Source: Saprospiraceae bacterium
GTDB lineage: Bacteria; Bacteroidota; Bacteroidia; Chitinophagales; Saprospiraceae
Assembly (NCBI GenBank): GCA_016715105.1
Contig: JADKBO010000014.1
Location: 1-15,181 of the forward strand
Length of the DNA stretch: 15,181 nucleotides
Direction: 5' to 3'
Part shown: positions 1 through 7,988 of the stretch, piece after piece
Position numbering within the stretch: position 1 is the first letter of the stretch
Layout: each line of letters begins with the position of its first letter
Notes under the pieces: model-generated
Database searches by the model: none
Seen by the model: the letters and a program-made list of their open reading frames with translations, nothing else
Told to the model about the DNA's origin: nothing
Position numbers and translations under genes: made by a program

Positions 1-1901
1 AACTGGTCGTTATGATTTATCCAAGTGTGGTCTATTGCTTTTCGTATGGTAAAATAAATTGAAACTTGAACTAAATTTTTTTGGCTTACCCACATACCTC
101 TCGGATTAGCCATTTGCTCTTTTTTATTTAACAAATAAACGATAGCGTTTTGCTGAAAATCATTGCCATTTGTACCTGCTAAAAAACCAATGTAATCAGA
201 AGTTACTTTATATGACGAAATCCAATTATTTATGTATTGATTTTTTTCGTGGGTAACATAAAATCCCTTTTCTCCAATAAATTCAGCTTTATCATTGTAA
301 ATATCAATTTCAATTTTATCAATATTTTGAATTTTCTGCGTATTCCAAATTTTAAAACCAATTGGAAATTTTCCTTGAACATTATCAAATGTGTATGCAG
401 GTGCAATAAAACCACTTTCAAAAGTTGCTTTGAAATTATTACGGAAACTTTCAAAAGCAGAACCATTAAAAGTTTTTAAAGTAGAGAATTCACCAATCAA
501 ACAACCGTTTATTTCGGAATATATTCGGATTAAAAATTGAGCAAATAATTCACGTCCTGCACCGCCTAATGCGTTGCTATACTTTGTATGTGTTTTAGAT
601 AGATTTACTCCTTTTTTTCCTTTCTCTCCAACACTTGAAACCTCTGCATAGGGTGGATTGATAAAAATAATAAGTTTCTTACGTTTTTCTTTGTTGTTTA
701 TAATGTCTTGCAAACCTTGTGGAAGTTTTGAAAAATCGTCATTTAAAAAGTCGAATTGAAAAACGTGATTTTCTAAAAGGATTGCACCGTGTTCAATACG
801 GTCGTGCATTACTTTAACGTCTGCTTGGTCTAAAGTGCTTGCCCAAATATTGTATTTGTTGGTCATACCAGCAAGAAGATTGCCTGTGCCAGCGGCACAG
901 TCCCAGATATAATATTCTTCTTGCCAATTTTCACCCAATAAGTTACATAAATATTTTTGTGAAAGTTCTACCCATTGTCGAGGAGTGAAAAATGCTCCTT
1001 TACGTTCTCTGATGTCTTGCGGAACAAGTAAATCCCTTCGTTCAATAATGTAGTTCTGAAATTCTTTTATTGGCGGACGTTTGTAGCGTTTCCAAAATTG
1101 TAAATAGGTTTCTTTGCTTCGTATGTTGATTGTTGCATCAAACATTTGCTTGATGTTTTCTTTCTCAATTTTATAGCCTTGATTTTGAAAAATTACAAAT
1201 AGATTATCTCTGATTGAAGAGTCATCTTCAATTTTATTGGTGTCTTTATCATCTACAAATAAGTCAGCTAAATAAAAGTCGCTGTTTAAAATACTTGCTT
1301 TTTTTAGGTCGTCCCAGTTTACGTCAATAACTGGTTTTACAATGTCAAGCCAACGCAAGTAAATTGGAATGAAATTATTTTTATCAATTTTTATTTTACT
1401 CGCTTCTGTCGCTTTTGCGATGTTGTTTGCAATAAATGTTTTTAGGTCTTTTTCGTCTGCCTGATAATCATAGATGTAAGTATTTTGTTTGAGTGTTGCG
1501 TCAATTCTGTCCTTGATGAGTTTAAATTCTTTTGTCTCGTGGTTGCTTGGTGCTACGTTCCAGTTAAAGTCGTTGATGTAAAAAATGTCTTGAACGCTGA
1601 TGTATGGAACAAACGCAATTTTTTTGAAGTCAAAAGCTCCAAGAAATGCAGGAGGTAATGTTTTGTCAAAAGTTCGGGCTTTTCCGATTGTAAGAACCAA
1701 TTGAACAAACATTGTCGGAACGTCAAAGTTGCCAGTTTTAGCTTCAGCCCAAAGTAGCGGTGTCCGTCCGAAAATGTTGTCTTGTTTTGGGAAAACTGTA
1801 AAATCTACGTTACCCAAAATCTCTGTCGTGTCGAATGATTTAAACCAGTCCGCACCGACTTTGTTTTTAAGTTCTTCTTCTCTGATATTTTTATATTTCA
1901 T
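1..1901 (-). CDS. Type IIG-like restriction enzyme/adenine DNA methyltransferase, C-terminus beyond window
   Basis: One open frame of about 633 codons starts at the ATG ending at 1901 and runs off the left edge, so the C-terminus, where type IIG enzymes usually carry target recognition, is missing. Visible motifs are KGAFFTP (residues 301-307, motif X-like), DCAAGTGNLL (about 334-343, SAM-binding motif I) and NPPY (415-418, catalytic motif IV of N6-adenine methyltransferases). Near the N-terminus D33 and WAEAK (51-55) fit a PD-(D/E)xK nuclease core, suggesting cleavage and methylation in one protein. The gene is intact, unlike several neighbours. It begins 40 nt inside the attC-like site at 1941-2074, so it is the gene of its own cassette. 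A plain Eco57I-type methylase without active nuclease is the alternative; the nuclease assignment is weaker than the methylase one. Confidence 0.85.
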   Translation of the reverse strand, partial: MKYKNIREEELKNKVGADWFKSFDTTEILGNVDFTVFPKQDNIFGRTPLLWAEAKTGNFDVPTMFVQLVLTIGKARTFDKTLPPAFLGAFDFKKIAFVPYISVQDIFYINDFNWNVAPSNHETKEFKLIKDRIDATLKQNTYIYDYQADEKDLKTFIANNIAKATEASKIKIDKNNFIPIYLRWLDIVKPVIDVNWDDLKKASILNSDFYLADLFVDDKDTNKIEDDSSIRDNLFVIFQNQGYKIEKENIKQMFDATINIRSKETYLQFWKRYKRPPIKEFQNYIIERRDLLVPQDIRERKGAFFTPRQWVELSQKYLCNLLGENWQEEYYIWDCAAGTGNLLAGMTNKYNIWASTLDQADVKVMHDRIEHGAILLENHVFQFDFLNDDFSKLPQGLQDIINNKEKRKKLIIFINPPYAEVSSVGEKGKKGVNLSKTHTKYSNALGGAGRELFAQFLIRIYSEINGCLIGEFSTLKTFNGSAFESFRNNFKATFESGFIAPAYTFDNVQGKFPIGFKIWNTQKIQNIDKIEIDIYNDKAEFIGEKGFYVTHEKNQYINNWISSYKVTSDYIGFLAGTNGNDFQQNAIVYLLNKKEQMANPRGMWVSQKNLVQVSIYFTIRKAIDHTWINHNDQ

Positions 1902-1940
1902 TCGTCTATGTCGGTCTGTTACGGTGTCGTTTTACAATTG

Positions 1941-2074
1941 GTGCTAACGTTTTGCAGCTTGGCGAAGTGGCGGATTTTGAAGCACTTACTTTCAATTTAG
2001 CACTAATGTTTATTAGAAATCCAAATGTTCAATTTAGCACTGAACCCGCCATTTTGCCAAACTGCTGTTAGCCG
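1941..2074 (-). repeat. attC-like site 1, 134-bp family
   Basis: Imperfect palindrome that ends the methyltransferase/DUF262 cassette and opens the type IIG cassette. The outer arms pair: GTGGCGG at 1968-1974 faces CCGCCA at 2047-2052, and TTGGC (1959-1963) faces GCCAA (2056-2060). On the minus strand it opens with CGGCTAAC and closes with GTTAGCAC. The inner part, about 70 nt, would be a large loop or branched tip. It shares long identical stretches with the sites at 6011 and 4276. Confidence 0.85.
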
Positions 2075-2093
2075 TTCGGTGTTTTGTTTTCCG

Positions 2094-3175
2094 CTATTTT
2101 CCACTCTTTATTCGGTTGTCGTGTTTACAAAGCATTTGACAATTTTCGGCTGTCGTTTTTCCGCCTTCGTGCCAAGGTGTAATGTGGTCGGCTTCCATTT
2201 CGTTAATTTCAAATTCAACGCCACACTTTACACAAATTCCCTTTTGTCTTTCAAACGCTTCACGCTTTTGTTTGTCTGTAAATGCTCGAATACTTAAATA
2301 CTTCTCGTTTCGTGTCAAAACGTATTCGTAAATGCCTGACTTTTTCGTTACGTCTTCGTCTTGCATTAAGGTCGTAATTTCTTCTTCTAATTTTTTAGCG
2401 TCAAAATTTTGGTCTTTGTAATTATTGTAAAGAAAACCATAATTTATACCTTTCATTTCTTTGCGATATTTTGGAAAAACTACTTTTATCCAATTCATCA
2501 AACTTGTAAAGTATAACCACAATTCACTTGCATTTGGCTTGTGTTGGTTTTCAGCCATATATTGCTCAATATTGTCTTTGCTTATCCAACTAATTACAGT
2601 TTCTAAATAATCTTGTCGAATTGGCGAACCTGTAATATAATCGTTTCCAATGTTGTAAGCAGGACAACCTGTTTTGCTAAAATATTTTTTGGCTTCTGTT
2701 AGCCAAGTTCCTGTATAAATTGCGTTTCGCAATTCTTGTGCAGTTAGTTTTTCGCCTGCAATATTTATGGTTTTGAACCAATCTAATTTTTCTTTGTCGT
2801 TACCTTCGCAGAAGTAAACCATAAGTTTGTAATCCAAAATTTGGTTTTGTTCTACATCAGTTAGATTGTTGAAATACATTGAATTTAAAGAAAAACTTCC
2901 CGAAACATATTCACAAATACTTATTGTTCTTTGTTGTCCGTCCAAAACTTCGTAAGTGTCATCTTCGTTTTTTACCCAATACATTACATTTAATGGGAAA
3001 TTCTTTTGCACCGTTTCAATTACAGAATCTCGCTGTTTGTCTTTGTAAACAAATTCACGCTGATATTTTGGTCGAATATTTAGTTACCACCAAAACCAAC
3101 AACTCCTTCTTCGTTGTCATTAAAATATCCTTTTGATACTTCTCGTATTGAAATTTCTTTTAATTCTATTTTCAT
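2094..3175 (-). pseudogene. DUF262-HNH endonuclease-like protein, one frameshift
   Basis: Translation from the ATG ending at 3175 gives MKIELKEISIREVSKGYF, then hits a stop at about 3080. The next frame continues with RPKYQREFVYKD and DGQQRT, the start and signature motif of DUF262 (ParB/sulfiredoxin-like fold, found in GmrSD-type nucleases). Restoring one A in GGTAACTAA (about 3084-3092) joins the halves into about 360 residues. The C-terminus is an HNH nuclease: CVKCG, then EADHITPWHEGG, then a C-terminal CKHDNR. DUF262 domains in known nucleases can bind or hydrolyse nucleotides. The gene follows an EcoRI-family methyltransferase in the same cassette, so it is a plausible restriction partner. 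It may be a dead gene or an intact gene with a sequence error. Confidence 0.8.
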
Positions 3176-4181
3176 ATTTCTTTTTTTTATAAAAATTCTT
3201 GCAAAAGTATTTTTTCCATTTATCAATGGTCTTGCATCTTTATCGCCTAAAAATGGTATTCCAACAACTTCTTCATTATAACCTGCCGAAGAAGCCATAC
3301 CTAAAATTTCAAATTGTTCAGGATTATATTTATCTACAAATGTGATTGGAACTCCCATAAAACCTTTGTAGTCCATAGGAATATCTTTAGTTTTATCTAC
3401 ATTTATTGCGTCATAATTATCATAAGTTGGATATTCACTTTCATTACCATAATAATTTTTATAAAGTATAATATCTTCGTGTCTTTTTCTGTTGTCTAAA
3501 TTGGTAAACCAAAAAACACTTCCCATACTGAAATACTTTTCCATCAACATTTTATCTGTTTCTGTTTGAATTTTCATAATGTTCAGGAACTTTAAACCAT
3601 TTTGTTCCACCATTATCAACTCCTGCTCAAAGTTTGTTTTCTTTAATTAGTTTGAAAATTTCTTTATATGTTATTGCATTTTGATTTCCGATAATTAGAA
3701 ATTTTTTATCGTGTTCAATTAATTGAGCAACATATTCTCGAAATAAAGAAAAAGGCGGATTTGTAACAATAATATCGGCTTGCGTTAGCAAGCCAATACT
3801 TTCTGGACTTCTAAAATCGCCATCACTTTTTAAATCGTGAATTCCAATTTCTTCTGGATTTGGAACCCTGTCGCCATTTTTGTCGCCATTATATTCAAGC
3901 CAAATGGCACTTTCTGATTTGTGTTCGCTAAATAAATCTCTTTCTTGATTTTTGTAACAAGTTGTGATTAAGCGTTTCAGTTCTAAATCTTCAAATTTGT
4001 GTGAGAAATAATGAAAGAAATTACTAATTCTTGGGTCGTCACAATTGCAGAAAACTGTCTTTCCTTTAAAATGTTCTTTGTAGTGTCGTAACTCTTTTTC
4101 AATGTCGGTTAGCTCGGTATAAAATTCGTCATTTTTACCTGCTTTCGCCTTTTTAAGATTGTTATTTAAAGATTTCGCCAT
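3176..4181 (-). pseudogene. EcoRI-family adenine-specific DNA methyltransferase, interrupted
   Basis: The N-terminal 184 residues (4181 to 3627) begin with MAKSLNNNLKKAKAGKNDEF and contain CNCDDPRISNFFHYFS and TNPPFSLFREY; NPPF is the catalytic motif of adenine methyltransferases. A TGA at 3627-3629 replaces an expected Trp codon, since the same frame continues AGVDNGGTKWFKVPEHYEN. A one-base shift near 3569-3576 (GAAAATTC, probably one A too many) then moves to the frame with FWFTNLDNRKRHEDIILYKN and MGVPITFVDKYNPEQFEILG, typical of this family's C-terminus. The repaired length of about 335 residues is normal. The last codons run in frame into the DUF262 start at 3175 with no stop, so the genes overlap, are fused, or a stop was lost in the A-run at about 3180-3188. 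Confidence 0.8.
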
Positions 4182-4206
4182 TGATTTTTGTCATTTGTTA
4201 AAGTCG

Positions 4207-4214
4207 CAAATTTA
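4207..4214 (-). promoter_or_regulatory. Possible Bacteroidota -7 element for the methyltransferase cassette
   Basis: The minus strand reads TAAATTTG, a full match to TAnnTTTG, 26-33 nt before the methyltransferase ATG and inside the cassette leader (4182-4283). No convincing TTTG lies about 20 nt upstream, so this is only a candidate. Confidence 0.3.
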
Positions 4215-4275
4215 CGATTTTTAATTTCTGTTATTTGTCGGTTTTGTCTGTCGGTTTTGCGGTTCGCTACACTGA

Positions 4276-4409
4276 CGGCTAACGGTTTGAGGCTTTGCGA
4301 AGAAGCGGAATTAAAAGTACAAATATTCAGTTTAGAACAAATGTTTATTAGAATTCCGAATGTTCAATTTAGCACTGAACCCGCTTTTTTGCAAAACCAC
4401 TGTTAGCAG
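4276..4409 (-). repeat. attC-like site 2, 134-bp family
   Basis: Ends the monooxygenase/DUF3995 cassette and opens the methyltransferase cassette. It is exactly as long as sites 1 and 3 but is their most diverged relative. Differences occur on both sides of the stem: TGGCGG/CCGCCA of site 1 is AAGCGG/CCGCTT here, and TTGGC/GCCAA is TTTGC/GCAAA. These paired changes keep the helix. Minus-strand ends are CTGCTAAC and GTTAGCCG. Confidence 0.85.
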
Positions 4410-4415
4410 AAGTTT

Positions 4416-4838
4416 TTATTTTGTTAGTTCTAAAATTATTGTCAGTATTCCAATTGTCAAACACAATGGCGAAAAATATTTCGTGTCATTTTTCCCAAAT
4501 TTCGTTTGTTTTATTTTCTTGAAAAAACCAACATATTTAAAATCTCCGATTGCTCTTAAAGTGAAAATGCTTGCGATAATCCAAAGTCCATATTTTGAAA
4601 GCCAATGGGTTTTGTTAAAAGTTATAAGTCCTGACATTACTAAAATGAAAAGACCAAAACCTAATAAGCCAAACGCAACAATTAATGTTGGTAAAATGGT
4701 AGGATTTAACACTTTTGTATTGTTATCGTCCTTTGTGGGTAACACTGCATCACTTCCCCATTTTCCTCCAAATGCCCAATAGAAGTGAATTGAGGAAATA
4801 AACAAGAAAATTAAAAATAATAAAATTGCTATTGTCAT
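4416..4838 (-). CDS. DUF3995 family small membrane protein
   Basis: 140 residues with four hydrophobic segments (about 2-22, 47-75, 85-103 and 122-138), so a small integral membrane protein. The conserved HFYWAFGGKWG after the first helix, followed by a short acidic loop and LP, fits the DUF3995 family, whose function is not known. The ATG at 4838 begins one nucleotide after the monooxygenase stop at 4840, so the two are almost certainly translated from one message. The stop lies only 7 nt before attC-like site 2. The frame is intact. Confidence 0.8.
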   Translation of the reverse strand: MTIAILLFLIFLFISSIHFYWAFGGKWGSDAVLPTKDDNNTKVLNPTILPTLIVAFGLLGFGLFILVMSGLITFNKTHWLSKYGLWIIASIFTLRAIGDFKYVGFFKKIKQTKFGKNDTKYFSPLCLTIGILTIILELTK

Positions 4839-4839
4839 A

Positions 4840-5967
4840 TTAGTTCAAGTTAAAAATCGTATCCATTTGTTTTTTGTTGGCTGATTTTGGGATATTTTTC
4901 ATTATGAAATTACGCAACCAAATCCCAAAACTGTTTTCTATATGTGCCATTTTTCCAACTGTCCAACTTGTGTTTACAATTGTATGGGCTTTCTTTCGTC
5001 TTAAAATTTCATACGTTGCAAAAGTATTTTCTATTTCAAGTCCATTGTCAAGCAGTTTGCCTAAAACATAAGCGTCTTCGATGGCTTGACAAGCACCTTG
5101 TCCCAAATTTGGTGTTGTGGCGTGAGCCGCATCTCCAATCAAACAAACATTTTCGTCTTGCCATTTGTCAATTGGTTTTAGGTCAATAATGTCACTTACA
5201 ATTATTTGTTCTTTTGTGGTAGCTGAAATAATATTTAAAATATCTATATGAAATTCACTAAAAAACTCTGTCAAGTTTACTTCATCTACTTCTACATTTT
5301 TTGAGTTTGCCAAAGCATACCAATATACTTTTTTATCGCTGATTTTGACAAACCCAAAACGTTTACCCTTTCCCCAAGCTTCGTTCAGTTCGTTATGATA
5401 TTTTTGTGGCAAGTCAATTTCGCAAACTCCTCTCCAACATATTTGGTTTGCGTTGCGTAATATGCTTTTTTCAAATAGTTGATTTCTAACAACTGATTTG
5501 ATACCGTCTGCACCAATTACAATTTTGCTTTCAATGGTGGAATTGTCTTCAAAAGTCAGCTTAAAAAGTTCATTCTTTTCAATTTTTGAAAGGCGTTTGG
5601 ATAATTTTATATTGTCGTAGCCAATTTCGTTGGCAAGTATTTTTTGTAATTCTCCTCTGTGAATGGCAATATTATGAACTCCATATTTTTTTTCATATTG
5701 GGTTAAGTCAGCTACGGAAATAGTATTGAGTTGTGTGTCTGTAATTTTCATATAGGAAATTTTGTTTCCTGCTTTTTCAATTTGGTTTTGAATGCCTAAT
5801 TTTTGAAACACTTGCATTGCGTTGTTTGCAAGTATTATTCCTGCTCCAACAGGTTTTATTTCTACCGAACTTTCAAAAATGTTTACATTAAGTCCTTTTT
5901 GTTTGAGTGTCAAGGCAGTTGTTAGTCCGCCAATTCCTGCTCCAATTATGTTTACTGTTTCTGCCAT
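4840..5967 (-). CDS. FAD-dependent monooxygenase (aromatic hydroxylase-like)
   Basis: 375 residues starting MAETVNIIGAGIGG. The Rossmann motif GAGIGG (9-14) binds the ADP part of FAD. GADG (152-155) is the DG motif that contacts FAD and NAD(P)H, and GDAAHATTPNLGQG (278-291) is the GD motif that binds the FAD ribityl chain. These three define the class A flavoprotein monooxygenases, which includes salicylate hydroxylase-like enzymes and the tetracycline-inactivating TetX; substrate cannot be told from motifs. An in-frame extension upstream to 6075 exists, but it lies in attC-like site 3 and the flavin fold starts right after residue 1 here, so the start at 5967 is preferred. It is the first gene of a two-gene cassette and is intact. 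Confidence 0.9.
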   Translation of the reverse strand: MAETVNIIGAGIGGLTTALTLKQKGLNVNIFESSVEIKPVGAGIILANNAMQVFQKLGIQNQIEKAGNKISYMKITDTQLNTISVADLTQYEKKYGVHNIAIHRGELQKILANEIGYDNIKLSKRLSKIEKNELFKLTFEDNSTIESKIVIGADGIKSVVRNQLFEKSILRNANQICWRGVCEIDLPQKYHNELNEAWGKGKRFGFVKISDKKVYWYALANSKNVEVDEVNLTEFFSEFHIDILNIISATTKEQIIVSDIIDLKPIDKWQDENVCLIGDAAHATTPNLGQGACQAIEDAYVLGKLLDNGLEIENTFATYEILRRKKAHTIVNTSWTVGKMAHIENSFGIWLRNFIMKNIPKSANKKQMDTIFNLN

Positions 5968-6010
5968 TTTTCTGTCGGTTCTTTTGTTATGAGGTGTCTC
6001 GGTAAAATTT

Positions 6011-6144
6011 CTGCTAACGTTTTGCAGCTTGGCGAAGTGGCGGAAATCGAAGCACAAATGTTCAGTTTTGTACAAATGTTCAATCGAAGAACTGCTGTTG
6101 AATTTAGCACTGAACCCGCCATTTTGCCAAACTGCTGTTACCTG
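6011..6144 (-). repeat. attC-like site 3, 134-bp family
   Basis: Ends the SRPBCC-EVE-MarR cassette and opens the monooxygenase cassette. Both outer arms are identical to site 1 (6014-6043 and about 6105-6140), while the central 60 nt differ. Minus-strand ends are CAGGTAAC and GTTAGCAG. High conservation of arms and variable interior fit selection on the folded stem. Confidence 0.85.
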
Positions 6145-6153
6145 CCGTTTTTT

Positions 6154-6611
6154 TTATTTTTCACCGAGTAAAATTAATAAATTCTCATTCAATTCTGTTG
6201 TCTTGTCACCAAGTAAAGAGAAAAAATCAGTACATCAAACTTTTCAACAGTTACAATTGCTTTTTTAATTATTTTTTTTCCTTCCTCTGTCAAACCAACA
6301 GTTTTGGCTCTTGTGTCTGTCAAATGTTCTTGTCGTTGGAGAAATCCCTTTTGTTGAAGTGTTCTCAAAACTGTTGAAGTTGTCATTGGGTCAATTTTAG
6401 TATGGTTTGATAATACTACCTGTGTAACTTCTTGTTTGTGTATTGTCAACCAATGAATACTTGCCAATAAAACATATTGAGAATGTGTAAGTCCGTAATT
6501 TTCTAATGCTTTCTTAATTTCTCGTTGCCAAAGATTTGTTACTTGCCACAACAAAAATCCTGAACTTTCTTCTGGCTTTTCTACACTAAATGTATTGTCC
6601 TTTGATTTCAT
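6154..6611 (-). pseudogene. MarR family transcriptional regulator, C-terminal frameshift
   Basis: The open frame from 6611 gives 140 residues ending at 6189, covering the winged helix of MarR regulators: LTHSQYVLLASIHWL, DPMTTSTVLRTLQQKGFLQR (recognition helix) and the wing HLTDTRAKTVGLTEEG. After VEKFDV the reading slips. One extra base near GTACTG (about 6212-6220) would restore FFSLLGDKTTELNENLLILL and end at 6154, a normal MarR dimerisation helix. The printed protein keeps its DNA-binding domain and may still work. It overlaps the EVE gene end by 26 nt and lies last in its operon. It is a good candidate to bind the palindrome at 7481-7502. Confidence 0.85.
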
Positions 6612-7032
6612 TTTGTTGCATTTTAGAAGTTATTAGATTGAAATCATTTTCTTTGATTTCAAAGAAACCATAACGAAATGGATAACCCCAAGATTTTTTG
6701 TTTGGGATAAATTCAAGGTCGTTAATCAATGGAATTATAGAACTTTCTTCACATTGCAGAAAGTTAATGTTTCTTCTAAATGGTTTAAAATTTTCAGTCA
6801 TTTCAAACTCATAAACATTGTCATCTATTACTTGTCCAATTGCGGTAAATGCTTGACATTTTTCGTTTCCTTCCATTGTAATTTTTGAAGAATATACAAT
6901 TAAATAATCGCCTTTCTTCATTCGTTTTAATGGTGCTTGTTTTCCGTGGCAAACTTGCATAAAACCACCTGCAACTCCACGAAGTGTATGTTCTTTGGAG
7001 ATTGTTGCTATCCAATATTTTGTCGAGTTCAT
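6586..7032 (-). CDS. EVE domain-containing protein
   Basis: 148 residues beginning MNSTKYWIATISKEHTLRGV and containing MKKGDYLIVYSSKI, FTAIGQVID and a C-terminal WGYPFRYGFFEI. This is the EVE fold, a PUA/YTH-like domain that in studied members recognises modified bases in nucleic acids. EVE proteins are often found near defence genes, but nothing here shows the ligand. The ATG overlaps the stop of the upstream SRPBCC gene (ATGA arrangement at 7029-7032), indicating translational coupling. Confidence 0.8.
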   Translation of the reverse strand: MNSTKYWIATISKEHTLRGVAGGFMQVCHGKQAPLKRMKKGDYLIVYSSKITMEGNEKCQAFTAIGQVIDDNVYEFEMTENFKPFRRNINFLQCEESSIIPLINDLEFIPNKKSWGYPFRYGFFEIKENDFNLITSKMQQNEIKGQYI

Positions 7033-7448
7033 AGTTTTGAAGCAGCTTTAATTTGCGTTTGCATATCATTTGGCAAACTATCAACAATTTTTTGAGCTAC
7101 GATTTTACGCCATAAAAACCCTAAAACTCCTGTTACAGATATTGTATTTGTGATTTTTAAACCTTGTGGCGTTTCTTCAAAAGTATGATTGTCAAACATT
7201 TTAGCCAACGGGAATTTTGTAACATCAAGAAATGATTTGTTCTCAACAGTTTCCAATAGTTTAACTTTTACATTTGGTCCTCCTTTGGGTCTTAATGTAA
7301 AGAAATTGCCTTTTTCAAATTTACCTTCCATTTTTGCAAATTCTATTCCTTCGTCCCAAGTGTGCCAATTATTAACATCAGCAAATAGTTTCCACATTTG
7401 TTCTTTTGTAACTTCTTCCGTTACGATTGAATGAGATTTAGTCCACAT
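7029..7448 (-). CDS. SRPBCC (START-like) family protein
   Basis: 139 residues with the pattern of the polyketide cyclase/SRPBCC helix-grip fold: an N-terminal strand (SHSIVTEEVTKEQMWKLFAD), VNNWHTWDEGIEFAKM, then a run of beta strands (NFFTLRPKGG, VKLLETVENKSFLDV, LKITNTISVTG) and a C-terminal amphipathic helix. Such proteins bind hydrophobic ligands; none can be assigned. It is the first gene of the three-gene cassette and is often paired with regulators in small operons, so a ligand-sensing or handling role linked to the MarR protein is possible. Confidence 0.75.
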   Translation of the reverse strand: MWTKSHSIVTEEVTKEQMWKLFADVNNWHTWDEGIEFAKMEGKFEKGNFFTLRPKGGPNVKVKLLETVENKSFLDVTKFPLAKMFDNHTFEETPQGLKITNTISVTGVLGFLWRKIVAQKIVDSLPNDMQTQIKAASKL

Positions 7449-7476
7449 ATTTTTTATTTTATTTGATTAGAAAGTG

Positions 7477-7508
7477 CAAATATAATAAGTACACTTATAA
7501 TATGCAAA
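7477..7508 (-). promoter_or_regulatory. Bacteroidota-type promoter of the SRPBCC-EVE-MarR operon
   Basis: The minus strand reads TTTG (7505-7508), a 20-nt spacer, then TATATTTG (7477-7484). Both boxes and the spacing match the phylum's primary sigma factor consensus. It lies about 30 nt before the SRPBCC start. Confidence 0.7.
7481..7502. promoter_or_regulatory. Palindromic operator, probably for MarR
   Basis: ATAAGT-AC-ACTTAT is a perfect 6+2+6 inverted repeat (7485-7498) that extends to 10-nt arms with one mismatch. It fills the spacer between the two promoter boxes, where a bound dimer would block RNA polymerase. The size suits a MarR dimer, and the operon's last gene encodes one. Confidence 0.6.
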
Positions 7509-7572
7509 TTTATTTTTCATTCAAGTTAATTTCGGTGAGTTTTGTCTGTCGGAATGTGTCGCTGTAAAATGG

Positions 7573-7642
7573 CAGGTAACGTCCAAGGCTATGTGATGGA
7601 TGAAGCGATAGCGAATCTATCATCATAGCCGTTGTTCTACTC
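7573..7642 (-). repeat. attC-like site 4, short unrelated type
   Basis: 70 bp ending the toxin-antitoxin cassette. GGCTATG (7587-7593) pairs with CATAGCC (7624-7630), and the inside pairs further with bulged bases, as in folded attC sites. Minus-strand ends are GAGTAGAAC and GTTACCTG. Sequence is unrelated to the 134-bp family, but its ends obey the same pairing rule with sites 3 and 5. Confidence 0.7.
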
Positions 7643-7654
7643 TCGCCTTTCATC

Positions 7655-7981
7655 TTACACTAATTGTACAAATTCATTTTCAAGTTTCACCCGAAAGTTT
7701 ATTTCAGCCTTCAGTGCTTTGAAAACTTTGATTATAGTATCTATTGTTGCACTGTTTGCACTGCTTTCAAGTTTGGAAATTTGTGACTTTTGAACACCTA
7801 TTAGTTTTCCTAATTGTTCTTGTGTTAAATTTCGGTCTTGACGTGCTTGTTTGATCATTTTGCCAATGATATCCATCCTAAGTTCATACTCATATTCATC
7901 TCTATCTTTTGTTCCTTGCTTGCCAATATACATATCCTTCATTTCAGTTAGGGTATATGTCTTCATTTCTTTATTTGCCAT
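7655..7981 (-). CDS. XRE family antitoxin (HigA-like)
   Basis: About 108 residues from the ATG ending at 7981 (MANKEMKTYTLTEMKD). The C-terminal half is a lambda-repressor-type helix-turn-helix, LTQEQLGKLIGVQKSQISK, which binds DNA; the N-terminal part would contact the toxin. An in-frame ATG at 8014 lies inside the toxin gene and is less likely because the shorter start follows the toxin stop by 7 nt and gives the usual antitoxin length. Toxin-first order is that of HigBA modules. The frame is intact. Confidence 0.85.
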   Translation of the reverse strand: MANKEMKTYTLTEMKDMYIGKQGTKDRDEYEYELRMDIIGKMIKQARQDRNLTQEQLGKLIGVQKSQISKLESSANSATIDTIIKVFKALKAEINFRVKLENEFVQLV

Positions 7982-7988
7982 TTTATAT

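Noticed and set aside
230..479. Short open frames on both strands within the left gene
   Set aside because: They lie inside the continuous type IIG frame, are biased to Leu/Ile/Lys/Phe and show no domain; they are shadow frames.
3627..3629. TGA read as tryptophan (recoded stop) in the methyltransferase
   Set aside because: Trp is encoded by TGG throughout the intact genes, the same gene also has a frameshift, and other broken genes carry TAA and TAG as well.
4840..5967. Calling the monooxygenase TetX (tetracycline resistance)
   Set aside because: The flavin motifs are common to the whole class A family; nothing visible fixes the substrate.
5968..6075. N-terminal extension of the FAD monooxygenase
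   Set aside because: The extension is encoded by the attC-like repeat and precedes the conserved flavin-binding start by 36 residues.
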